In this document: one piece after another, positions 47,292-55,059 of the stretch
Numbering within the stretch: position 1 is the first letter of the stretch
Layout of the letters: every line of letters starts with the position of its first letter
Position numbers and translations under genes: made by a program
The notes under the pieces: model-generated
Databases searched by the model: none
What the model was told of the DNA's origin: nothing
Seen by the model: the letters and a program-made list of their open reading frames with translations, nothing else
From: Streptomyces sp. IMTB 2501
GTDB lineage: Bacteria > Actinomycetota > Actinomycetes > Streptomycetales > Streptomycetaceae
Direction of reading: 5' to 3'
DNA length: 64,000 nt
Assembly: GCF_001953885.1 (NCBI RefSeq)
Contig: NZ_MQUS01000035.1
Coordinates: 25,194-89,193, forward strand

Positions 47292-48434
47292 GTGCGTTCC
47301 CTCGATGCCGCCCGGACCGTCTGCGAGCGGTTCCACCCCGGACTGCTCAAGGAGCTGGAGCAGATTCCGTACGCCGAGCGGGAGCGGCCCGGCAGCCCGG
47401 TGATCGACCTGTTCCGCATCCACGGCGGGGTCGGCCTGCTCATCCCCGAGACCTACGGCGGCCACGGCGCCGCCCCGCTGGAGGCGCTGCGCGTCCAGCT
47501 GGCGCTCGGCGCGCTGTCGCCGTCGCTGGTCGCGGCGGTGTCCATGCACCACTTCACCGCGGCCATGCTGTACTCGCTGGCCGTCAAGGCGGGCCGGCTC
47601 ACCGCCGCGCAGACCGAGCTGCTGCACCGGATCGTGCCCGAGCAGCAGGTGATGGCCTCCGGCTGGGCCGAGGGCCGTACCGCGCAGAACATCCTCAAGC
47701 CGGCCGTGACCGCGCGTCCGGTGGAGGGCGGGTTCCTGCTGTCCGGGGCGAAGAAGCCGTGCAGCCTGTGCCGTTCGATGAGCCTGCTGACCGCGTCGAT
47801 CGCGATCCATGGCGAGGACGGCGGCGAACCGGAGCTGGCGCTCGCGCTGGTCCCGGCCGACGCGCCCGGCCTCACGGTGCACGCCTTCTGGGGCAACGGC
47901 CTGCTGGCCGGCGCGGAGAGCGACGAGGTGCGCCTGGAGGACGTGTTCGTGCCGGCCGAGATGGTCGTACGGGCCGGCGCCGACGACCCGACCCGCCTGG
48001 ACGATCTGCAGTCGGCCGGGTTCGTCTGGTTCGAGATGCTGATCTCCGCCGGGTACGCGGGCGGTGCCGCCGCGCTGGTGGAACAGGTGCTGGAGCGCAA
48101 GCGGGGCGGCGCATGGGAACGGGCCGCGCTCGCCGTCGACATGGAGGCCGCCCTCGCCCTGCTGGAGGGTGTGGCCACCGGTACCGGCCCTGAGCCCGGC
48201 GACGAGGAGTCGGTGGCGCGGGTGCTGGTCGCCCGGTACGCCGTGCAGAACGCGCTGCCGGACATCGTGGGGCGGGCGCTGGAGCTGCTCGGCGGGCTGG
48301 AGTTCATCAGCGATCCGGCGAGTGCGCAGGTCGCTGCCGCTACGCGTGCGCTGGCTTTCCATCCGCCGTCCCGCATCGGTGCTGCCGAGGCGCTTCTCGC
48401 GTATTTCGGCGGGGGGCCGCTGGTTCTGGCGTAG
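47292..48434 (+). CDS. Acyl-CoA-dehydrogenase-fold flavin monooxygenase, VlmH-like amine N-hydroxylase candidate
   Basis: 380 residues with the ACAD fold (GVGLLIPETYGGHGAAPLEA, helical C-terminus with DIVGRALELLGG). The family also contains two-component flavin monooxygenases such as DszC and the isobutylamine N-hydroxylase VlmH, which use reduced FMN from a separate reductase. A flavin reductase is encoded in the same operon (50911-51456). In an azoxy cluster this gene is the best candidate to turn the long-chain amine into a hydroxylamine. GGAGG lies ahead of the start. Confidence 0.75.
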   Translation: MRSLDAARTVCERFHPGLLKELEQIPYAERERPGSPVIDLFRIHGGVGLLIPETYGGHGAAPLEALRVQLALGALSPSLVAAVSMHHFTAAMLYSLAVKAGRLTAAQTELLHRIVPEQQVMASGWAEGRTAQNILKPAVTARPVEGGFLLSGAKKPCSLCRSMSLLTASIAIHGEDGGEPELALALVPADAPGLTVHAFWGNGLLAGAESDEVRLEDVFVPAEMVVRAGADDPTRLDDLQSAGFVWFEMLISAGYAGGAAALVEQVLERKRGGAWERAALAVDMEAALALLEGVATGTGPEPGDEESVARVLVARYAVQNALPDIVGRALELLGGLEFISDPASAQVAAATRALAFHPPSRIGAAEALLAYFGGGPLVLA

Positions 48435-48462
48435 AGCTCGGTCGGTTTGGCCGAGTGGGCGA

Positions 48463-48530
48463 CTGCGGGCCGTTTGTGGCTGGTCGCGCCCACGCGGCGG
48501 AGCCGCATGTCGACAGGGCCCCGCGCCCCT
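48463..48530. repeat. Dispersed GC-rich intergenic repeat, copy B
   Basis: Same blocks as copy A at 34212-34281: CTGCGGGC, TCGCGCCCACGCGGCGGA, GCCGCATGTC and CCCCGCGCCCCT, followed by TTGGGG. It sits in a 141-base gap between the N-hydroxylase and aminotransferase genes, the largest gap between neighbouring genes inside the operon. Confidence 0.7.
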
Positions 48531-48575
48531 TTGGGGTGCGCTTCCCCACCCCCCTTCCTTTGGAGTGAGCGACAC

Positions 48576-49877
48576 GTGACCGTCATCCAGGAATCCCCCG
48601 AAGCCCCGGCGGCCGCCGCCGTCGACGAGGCGGAGATCCTCAACCTCTACCGGGCCCACCTCAGCAAGGGCCGGGCCACGCTCGCCGAGTTGTTCGGGAG
48701 TCATATGGAGGTGGCGTCCGAGGGCGCCTGGCTCACCACGAGTGACGGTGAGCGCTTCCTGAACGCCGGCGGATACGGCGTGTTCATCATGGGCGCCCGG
48801 CACCCGATCGTGATGGAGGAGGTGGAGCGCCAGCTGCGCACCCACCCCACGGCGACCCGCATCCTGCTGGAGCCGACGGTGGCCCGCGCCGCCGAGGCCC
48901 TGGTCTCGGTGCTGCCGCCCGGTCTCGACCGCGTGCACTTCGCACTGTCCGGCGCGGAGGCCGTGGAGACCGGCCTGAAGCTGGCCCGCGCGGGCGGCCG
49001 CAAGCGGACGGTCTCGATGCGCGGCGGCTACCACGGCAAGACGCTCGGCGCCCTGTCGGCGACCGCCAAGGACGTCTACCAGGCGCCGTTCCGCCCGCTC
49101 GTCCCCGACTTCCAGCACCTGCCGTACGGCGACGCCGGCCCCCTGGAAGCCGAGCTGAAGGCCCACCCGGGCGAGGTATGCGTGATCCTCGAACCGGTGC
49201 AGGGCGAGGGCGGGGTCGTCGTCCCGCCCAAGGGCTATCTCAAGCGGGTCGAGGAACTGGTCCGGGAGTACGACGGGTTCCTGATCCTCGACGAGGTGCA
49301 GTCCGGGTTCGGGCGGCTCGGCGAGTGGTGGGGCGCCGACATCGAGGGCGTCGTACCGGACGTCCTGCTCACCGGGAAGGCGCTCGGCGGCGGGGTGATG
49401 CCGGTGTCGGCGGCCGTCGCCACCCGCAAGGCGTTCCGCCCCTTCGACAAGGACCCCTACGTCCACACCGCCACCTTCTCCGGGCAGCCGGTGCTGATGG
49501 CCGCGGTGCAGGGCGCGATCCGGGCCGTCAAGGAGGAGCGCCTGGTCACCCGGGCCATGGACCTCGGTGCCCGGCTGCTGCCGCGGATCGCCGAGGTCGC
49601 CCGGCGCAACATCCCCGAGCTGGTGGTGGACGTGCGCGGCCGGGGCCTGCTCATCGGCGTGGAGCTGGTGGAGGCGGGCCTCGCCGGCGAGCTGCTGATC
49701 GAGCTGTTCAACCACGGCGTGGTCGCCAACCACTCCATGAACGGCAGCTCGGTGGTGCGGTTCACGCCGCCCGCCGTGCTCGACGACACCGACGTGGACT
49801 TCCTCGTCAACTCCTTCGACCTGGCCACCCGCGACCTGATCAAGGGCGCGGCCACAATGCCGGAAGGCGGTAACTGA
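48576..49877 (+). CDS. Class III PLP aminotransferase
   Basis: 433 residues. LDEVQSGFGRLGEWWG holds the PLP aspartate region and the Schiff-base lysine is in LLTGKALGGGVMP; MRGGYHGKTLGALS is the class III hallmark. GTG start at 48576 after GGAG. It is proposed to aminate the aldehyde made by the operon's reductase, giving the primary amine for N-hydroxylation. This replaces the valine decarboxylase (VlmD) step of valanimycin biosynthesis. Confidence 0.9.
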   Translation: MTVIQESPEAPAAAAVDEAEILNLYRAHLSKGRATLAELFGSHMEVASEGAWLTTSDGERFLNAGGYGVFIMGARHPIVMEEVERQLRTHPTATRILLEPTVARAAEALVSVLPPGLDRVHFALSGAEAVETGLKLARAGGRKRTVSMRGGYHGKTLGALSATAKDVYQAPFRPLVPDFQHLPYGDAGPLEAELKAHPGEVCVILEPVQGEGGVVVPPKGYLKRVEELVREYDGFLILDEVQSGFGRLGEWWGADIEGVVPDVLLTGKALGGGVMPVSAAVATRKAFRPFDKDPYVHTATFSGQPVLMAAVQGAIRAVKEERLVTRAMDLGARLLPRIAEVARRNIPELVVDVRGRGLLIGVELVEAGLAGELLIELFNHGVVANHSMNGSSVVRFTPPAVLDDTDVDFLVNSFDLATRDLIKGAATMPEGGN

Positions 49878-49879
49878 TC

Positions 49880-50362
49880 GTGCGGCACGTCGAACTCGAT
49901 GCCCTGATACCCGCGGAGCAGGCCGAGACGGTCCTGCACGCCGTACGGCGCTGGGAGAAGTACCCGGACCTGGCGCCGCACGTCAACGCGACCACCGTGC
50001 ACGCCTCCTACCCCGACCCGAAGGCCTCCTCCAGCTGGGAGCTGCACTTCCGCAGCGGCCTGCTCCGCTGGACCGAGGACGACATGGTCGTGCCGGAGGA
50101 GGGCGAGATCCGCTTCGAGCAGTCCGACGGCGACTTCGACTCCTTCACCGGGACCTGGTCGATCCGGCAGTCCGGGGACGACGTCACGGTCCGCTTCGAC
50201 GCCGACTTCGACTTCGGCATCCCGAGTCTGGAGGGCATCCTCGACCCGATCGCCGAGCGGGTCATCAAGGAGACCGTGGCCTGGGCGCTGACCGGGCTGT
50301 ACCCGGCGGTGCGCATCCGGGGCGGCATCGAACTCACCGAGCCCGCCGCGGTCGGCGCCTAG
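49880..50362 (+). CDS. SRPBCC/polyketide-cyclase-like protein
   Basis: 160 residues with the START/SRPBCC pattern (VLHAVRRWEKYPDLAPHVNA near the N-terminus, long C-terminal helix GILDPIAERVIKETVAWAL). It starts two bases after the aminotransferase stop. Such helix-grip proteins bind hydrophobic ligands or act as cyclases; in this operon it may hold the unstable hydroxylamine or hydrazine intermediate (inference). Confidence 0.7.
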   Translation: MRHVELDALIPAEQAETVLHAVRRWEKYPDLAPHVNATTVHASYPDPKASSSWELHFRSGLLRWTEDDMVVPEEGEIRFEQSDGDFDSFTGTWSIRQSGDDVTVRFDADFDFGIPSLEGILDPIAERVIKETVAWALTGLYPAVRIRGGIELTEPAAVGA

Positions 50363-50383
50363 GACCCGGGCGAGGAGCTGACC

Positions 50384-50914
50384 ATGGACCAGGCGAACCC
50401 CTTCGAGACCCCGCGCACCTACTCGCTGCACCGCGCCGAGTACCTGGTGGGTCTCGCCGTCACCACCGGCCTGATCGTCTACCACTTCGGCGACATCCGC
50501 TGGCTGCCGGCGCTCGGACTGTTCCTCTACATCGACCTGATCGGCTACATCCCCGGCGCGATCGCGTTCCGCAGGAGCGGCGGCCGGCCGATCCCCAAGG
50601 CGTACTACGTCCTCTACAACGTCATGCACAGCCTCATCACCCAGGGCGCGGTCGCCGCGCTCTGGTGCTGGCTGGTCAGGCCGGAGTGGGCGCTGCTGGT
50701 GCTGCCGTTCCATCTGTTCGGCGACCGCGGCCTGTTCGGCAACTTCATGAAGTCCTTCGCGCTGCCCTTCGAGCCGGTGCGCCAGGAGGGCTACCTGAGG
50801 CTCCTGGACGACCTGGGCCTGCCGCATCCGAAGCCGGTCGGGCACGCCATGGATCCGGTGCCGGTCGGGCACCTGCCCTCAGGTGTCGTACGCGAGACGG
50901 AGGCCGTGCGATGA
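50384..50914 (+). CDS. Small histidine-rich membrane protein, candidate hydrazine synthase (VlmO-like)
   Basis: 176 residues with about four hydrophobic segments (YLVGLAVTTGLIVY, LPALGLFLYIDLIGYI, LYNVMHSLITQGAVAALW, WALLVLPFHLF). Histidines and acids at membrane edges could bind metal: YHFGD, LYIDL, NVMHS, LPFHLFGDRG. GAGGAG at 50372-50377. Valanimycin biosynthesis uses a membrane-bound metal-dependent hydrazine synthase (VlmO) paired with a diiron azoxy synthase. Here the same pair of protein types is separated only by the flavin reductase, with 4-base overlaps. Assignment is by type and context, not by alignment. Confidence 0.65.
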   Translation: MDQANPFETPRTYSLHRAEYLVGLAVTTGLIVYHFGDIRWLPALGLFLYIDLIGYIPGAIAFRRSGGRPIPKAYYVLYNVMHSLITQGAVAALWCWLVRPEWALLVLPFHLFGDRGLFGNFMKSFALPFEPVRQEGYLRLLDDLGLPHPKPVGHAMDPVPVGHLPSGVVRETEAVR

Positions 50915-51456
50915 CCACCGCCACGGATGTACGACGCCCGGTCCGGCAGGACCCGGCCGAGCGCCGGTCCGCCCTGTACCACCTGGCCTCCCCGGTGTCG
51001 GTGCTCACCACCGGCCCCGAGGACCGTATGCACGGCACGACGGCCAGCACGGTCACCCTCGTCTCACGCGCGCCCCTGCTCCTCGGGGTCGTCCTGCGGG
51101 CGGGCTCGAACTTCGCCCGCCGCGCCGCCGCCGAGGGCCGGTTCGCGGTCAATGTGCTCGGCGCCGAACAGGCCGACGTGGCCCGGCGGTTCGCGGACAG
51201 CTCCCGGCCCGACGGCGACGCGGCCTTCGCGGGCCTGGCCTGGACGGCGGACCGGTACGCGCACGCCCCGCTGATCGCGGGCGCGCTCGCCCACTACGTG
51301 TGCCGCTTCCACTCCGCGCACCCGGCGGGCGACAGCGAACTGCTGCTCGGGCACGTCGTGCGCGCCACGGCGGACGACGGGCCGCCGCTGTTCAGTTACG
51401 CCGGCGGGCTGTACGCCGGCTCCCTGCGCCCGGCGAAGGAGGCCGCCGCGTCATGA
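50911..51456 (+). CDS. FMN reductase-type flavin reductase (VlmR-like)
   Basis: 181 residues with a split-barrel flavin-reductase fold (SALYHLASPVSVLTTG, HGTTASTVTLVSRAPLLLGVVL, FAVNVLGAEQADVARRFA). Start ATG 50911 overlaps the preceding stop by four bases. It should supply reduced flavin to the ACAD-type N-hydroxylase in the same operon. Confidence 0.85.
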   Translation: MTTATDVRRPVRQDPAERRSALYHLASPVSVLTTGPEDRMHGTTASTVTLVSRAPLLLGVVLRAGSNFARRAAAEGRFAVNVLGAEQADVARRFADSSRPDGDAAFAGLAWTADRYAHAPLIAGALAHYVCRFHSAHPAGDSELLLGHVVRATADDGPPLFSYAGGLYAGSLRPAKEAAAS

Positions 51457-52442
51457 CCGACCCCGTTGTGTCAACAGCCCCCGAGGCGGACTGGGACAAG
51501 GCGCCCGGTCTGCTGGACGGCGCGAAGGAACTCACCCTCGGCCCCGAGGAGTGCGACCTCGCCTACTGGATCACCTCCGTCGCCCAGGGCACCCTGCGCG
51601 ACCGCGGGGTGACCGGCCACCACGAGAACGCGCTCACCCCGGACTTCCTGAAGGCACCCGGCCCGCTGCGCCAGGCGCTGGTGCTGGAGTTCGGCTTCCG
51701 GGCGCTGGCGGAGGAGCTGGCCACCCGACTGCTCGGCCACTACGTCTCGATCGCGCCCGGCATCCCCCAAATGGAGTTCTACGCGACGCAGTTGCTCGAC
51801 GAGGCCCGGCACGCCCGGGTGTTCCGGCAGCACCTGGTGGAGCTGGGCGTCCCGCACCAGACGCTGCTGAAGGACATCGAGCGGATGGCCCGGGACTACC
51901 GCAGGCGGGTCCTGGACCCGGTGGTGGACTTCACCCTGGACATCGTCCGCGACCAGGCCGACTTCCCCGGCGGGGTCGCCGTGTTCGCCATCATCATCGA
52001 GGGCGTGCTCGCCCCCGCCGCCGAGCTGAGCGAGCGCAAGTGGACCCCGCTGTCCCCGGCGACCGGCGAGATCTCGCGCGGCACCGCGATCGACGAGATC
52101 CGGCACCTCACCGTGGCCAGCACCATCCTGCGCGACCACGTCATCGAGCACCCCGAGTACAAGCCGCGGCTGCTGGAGATCCTGCGCGCGGGTGTGAAGC
52201 TGTGGGACGAGATCCCGGACCGGGAGTTCGTCCTGCACCGCGAGGACCTGTTCCAGCAGGGCATGCACGAGCACGCGGACCGGATCGGGGACTACGAGAT
52301 CTGGCCCGGCGTACGGCTGCTCGACACCACCGCCGAGCAGCGCTACGACATGGCGGAACACTGGACCGACGAGATGGCCGAGGTCCGCATGGCCTACATG
52401 GGCCTGCCCGTGGAGGTCCTCTCCTCGGAGGCCGGCGCATGA
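51453..52442 (+). CDS. Ferritin-like non-haem diiron protein, candidate azoxy synthase (VlmB-like)
   Basis: 329 residues. A four-helix diiron site can be read: Glu in LVLEFGFRALAEE, then LLDEARHARVF, Glu in AIIIEGVLAPAAE, then AIDEIRHLTVAS, i.e. two ExxH motifs plus single glutamates, all ligands present. AurF/VlmB-type enzymes oxidise nitrogen, and VlmB performs the four-electron oxidation of hydrazine to azoxy. Start ATG 51453 overlaps the reductase stop (ATGA) and KAS III overlaps its end, so the cassette is translationally coupled. Confidence 0.78.
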   Translation: MTDPVVSTAPEADWDKAPGLLDGAKELTLGPEECDLAYWITSVAQGTLRDRGVTGHHENALTPDFLKAPGPLRQALVLEFGFRALAEELATRLLGHYVSIAPGIPQMEFYATQLLDEARHARVFRQHLVELGVPHQTLLKDIERMARDYRRRVLDPVVDFTLDIVRDQADFPGGVAVFAIIIEGVLAPAAELSERKWTPLSPATGEISRGTAIDEIRHLTVASTILRDHVIEHPEYKPRLLEILRAGVKLWDEIPDREFVLHREDLFQQGMHEHADRIGDYEIWPGVRLLDTTAEQRYDMAEHWTDEMAEVRMAYMGLPVEVLSSEAGA

Positions 52443-53446
52443 GCGCCGGGCGGGCCGCCGTGATCGTCGGCATCGGGTCGTACGTCCCGCCCAACCGGGT
52501 GACCAACGACGACCTTTCGGCCCGGCTGGACACCTCCGACGCCTGGATCCGGTCGCGCACCGGGATCGCCGAGCGGTTCGTGGTCTCGCCCGGCACCTCC
52601 ACCGGCGATCTGGCGGTGGAGGCGGGCCTCAGGGCGCTGAAGTCCGCCGGGGACGAGCGGGTCGGGGCGGTGGTGCTCGCCACCACGACCCCGGACCAGC
52701 CCTGCCCGGCGACCGCACCGCAGGTGGCCGCCCGGCTCGGGCTCGGGCCGGTGCCGGCCTTCGACGTGGCGGCCGTGTGCTCCGGGTTCCTGTACGGCCT
52801 CGCGTCCGCCGCCGGGCTGATCGCGGCCGGGATCGCGGAGAGCGTGCTGCTGATCGCCGCCGACGCCTTCACGACGATCATCAACCCGGCCGACCGCACC
52901 ACCGCCGTGATCTTCGCGGACGGCGCGGGCGCGGTGGTGCTGCGGGCCGGCTCGGCCGCCGAGCCCGGGGCGCTCGGCCCGCTGGTGCTCGGCAGCGACG
53001 GTGAGCTGAGCCATCTGATCGAGGTGCCGGCCGGCGGCTCCCGGCAGCGGTCCACCGGCCGGCCCGCCGCCCCGGAGGACCACTGCTTCCAGATGCTCGG
53101 CCGGGACACCTACCGGCACGCGGTGGAGCACATGACCGCCGCGTCCACCGAGGCCGCCGAGCGGGCCCGCTGGCGCCTCGGCGACATCGACCGGTTCGCG
53201 GCGCACCAGGCCAACGCCCGCATCCTGGAGGCCGTTTCGGACCGGCTGGGCATCCCCGGCGAGCGCCGGCTGAGCAATATCGCGCGGGTCGGCAACACCG
53301 GCGCCGCCTCCCTTCCGCTCCTGCTCGCCGAGGCCACCGCCGAGGGGCGTCTCGCCCCGGGCCACCGGGTGCTGCTCACCGCGTTCGGCGGCGGACTGTC
53401 ATGGGGGGCGGCGACCGTCGTCTGGCCGGAGCTGCAGACCTTCTGA
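52439..53446 (+). CDS. 3-oxoacyl-ACP synthase III (KAS III/FabH type)
   Basis: 335 residues with intact triad: Cys in AAVCSGFLYG, His in FAAHQANARI, Asn in VGNTGAASLPL. It condenses an acyl-CoA starter with malonyl-ACP to begin a fatty chain. ATG 52439 overlaps the previous stop by four bases. With ACP, KAS II and FabI in the cluster it suggests a dedicated chain-building system. Confidence 0.88.
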   Translation: MSAGRAAVIVGIGSYVPPNRVTNDDLSARLDTSDAWIRSRTGIAERFVVSPGTSTGDLAVEAGLRALKSAGDERVGAVVLATTTPDQPCPATAPQVAARLGLGPVPAFDVAAVCSGFLYGLASAAGLIAAGIAESVLLIAADAFTTIINPADRTTAVIFADGAGAVVLRAGSAAEPGALGPLVLGSDGELSHLIEVPAGGSRQRSTGRPAAPEDHCFQMLGRDTYRHAVEHMTAASTEAAERARWRLGDIDRFAAHQANARILEAVSDRLGIPGERRLSNIARVGNTGAASLPLLLAEATAEGRLAPGHRVLLTAFGGGLSWGAATVVWPELQTF

Positions 53447-53526
53447 CGCGCGGACTCTCTGACGAACTGTCAGCAAAACGTATTCAGCGGTACGCGCGGG
53501 CGCGTACACCTTCGAAAGGAACCGAC

Positions 53527-53757
53527 ATGCTGGAGCAGCTCAAGGAAATCCTGTCCAACAAGCTCAAGGTGTCGCCCGAGGCCATCACCCCGGAGGCCAC
53601 CCGGGAGGACATCGAGCTGGACTCGCTGGCCGTGGTGGAGCTGTCGCTGCTGCTGAAGTCCGAGCTGGATCTGGACATCAGCGACGACGACCTCCTGGAG
53701 GCCGAGACCGTGGCCGACATGGTCCGGCTCATGGAGGAGCGGAGCGCGACGGTCTGA
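53527..53757 (+). CDS. Acyl carrier protein
   Basis: 76 residues, phosphopantetheine serine in ELDSLAVVELS, acidic helix II, typical length of a discrete ACP. AAAGGAA precedes ATG 53527. The stop codon overlaps the KAS II start by one base. The 80-base gap upstream may hold a separate promoter; one CTGTCAG at 53467-53473 has no partner at 11 bases. Confidence 0.9.
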   Translation: MLEQLKEILSNKLKVSPEAITPEATREDIELDSLAVVELSLLLKSELDLDISDDDLLEAETVADMVRLMEERSATV

Positions 53758-54977
53758 TGGCCGGCATGGACATCGCCGTCACCGGGCTCGGCCTCGTCAC
53801 CCCGGGCGGGATCGGGGTCGGGCCGAGCTGGGCCGCGGTCTGCGACGGCAGGCCGGCCGCCGCCCTCGATCCGGTGCTGGCGGACAACCCCGTACAGATC
53901 TCCTGCCGGGTGCCCGGCTTCGACCCCGAGACCCTGCTCAGCGCGCGGCGGGCCCACCGGCTCGACCGGTTCGTGCAGTTCGCGCTGGTCGCCGCGCACG
54001 AAGCGGTGGCCGACGCGGGCCTGGACCCGCAGACCTGGGACGGCGCGCGGGTGGGTGTGGTGCTGGGCTGCGCCGACGGCGGTCCGGGCACGGTCGAGGA
54101 ACAGCACCATGTGCTGCGCGAGCAGGGCGCGGACCGGGTGTCACCGCTGCTGCTGCCCATGCAGCTGCCGAACATGCTGGCCGGCCAGACGGCCATCGAG
54201 TTCGGGGCGACCGGGCCGAACCTGGTGGTGGCCACGGCCTGCGCCTCCGGTGCGACCGCCATCGGCACGGCGCGCGATCTGCTGGCGCTCGGCCGGTGCG
54301 ACATCGTGCTGGCCGGTGGCAGCGAGGCCATGATCACCCCGCTGGTCATGGCCGGGTTCGCCCAGATGGGCGCGCTGTCCAGGCGGCACGACGAACCGGC
54401 GGCCGCGTCCCGGCCGTTCGACGCCGACCGGGACGGGTTCGTCGCGGGCGAGGGCGCCGGGATCCTCGTGATGGAGCGCGTTGCCGACGCCCGGGCCCGT
54501 GGCGCCCATGTCCACGGCCGGATCATCGGCTACGGCGCGACGGCGGACGCGCACCATATGACGTCGCCGCATCCGGACGGCGCGGGTATCGAGGCGGCGG
54601 TACGGGCAGCTCTCGCGGATGCGGGGGCGGACCCGGATGACGTGCAGCATGTGAACGCCCACGGTACGTCGACGCCGTTGAACGACCTGTCCGAGGCCCG
54701 CATGATCCAACGGACCCTGCGTGGGGATCCGGTGGTCACGTCCACGAAGGGGGTCACCGGGCATCTGCTGGGTGCGGCGGGGGCGGTCGAGGCCGCGTTC
54801 GCCGTGCTGAGTGTGGAGCGCGAACTGATTCCGCCCGTTGCCAATCTGGTCATGCCCGATCCCCGGATCGAGGTCAAGTTGGCTCAGACGTTGACCGAGA
54901 TGCCCATCGATCTGGCTTTGAGCAATTCCCTGGGATTCGGCGGGCAGAACACGGCACTGGCGATTGCGCCCGCCTGA
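53757..54977 (+). CDS. Beta-ketoacyl-ACP synthase II (FabF type)
   Basis: 406 residues with Cys in VATACASGATA, His in NAHGTSTPLND and GVTGHLLGAAG, so condensation-competent. It elongates acyl-ACP with malonyl-ACP. Coupled to the ACP gene by a TGATG overlap. Confidence 0.92.
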   Translation: MAGMDIAVTGLGLVTPGGIGVGPSWAAVCDGRPAAALDPVLADNPVQISCRVPGFDPETLLSARRAHRLDRFVQFALVAAHEAVADAGLDPQTWDGARVGVVLGCADGGPGTVEEQHHVLREQGADRVSPLLLPMQLPNMLAGQTAIEFGATGPNLVVATACASGATAIGTARDLLALGRCDIVLAGGSEAMITPLVMAGFAQMGALSRRHDEPAAASRPFDADRDGFVAGEGAGILVMERVADARARGAHVHGRIIGYGATADAHHMTSPHPDGAGIEAAVRAALADAGADPDDVQHVNAHGTSTPLNDLSEARMIQRTLRGDPVVTSTKGVTGHLLGAAGAVEAAFAVLSVERELIPPVANLVMPDPRIEVKLAQTLTEMPIDLALSNSLGFGGQNTALAIAPA

Positions 54978-54988
54978 TCCCTTCTGCA

Positions 54989-55022
54989 GCAGCCGTCCGC
55001 CGGGAGAGCTCCGCGGGCGGCT
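54989..55022 (+). terminator. Hairpin after the KAS II gene
   Basis: Arms CAGCCGTCCGC (54989-54999) and GCGGGCGGCTG (55012-55022) pair with one wobble and are followed by a pyrimidine-rich TTCCCCTTTCCC. It may reduce read-through into the permease and seryl-tRNA synthetase genes. Confidence 0.5.
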
Positions 55023-55059
55023 GTTCCCCTTTCCCGTCCCCTTCCTCTGGAGAGTCCGC

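Noticed and set aside
53459..53487. Possible SARP repeats upstream of the ACP gene at 53527
   Set aside because: CTGTCAG and TATTCAG are 14 bases apart, not 11, and no suitable hexamer follows at 10 bases.
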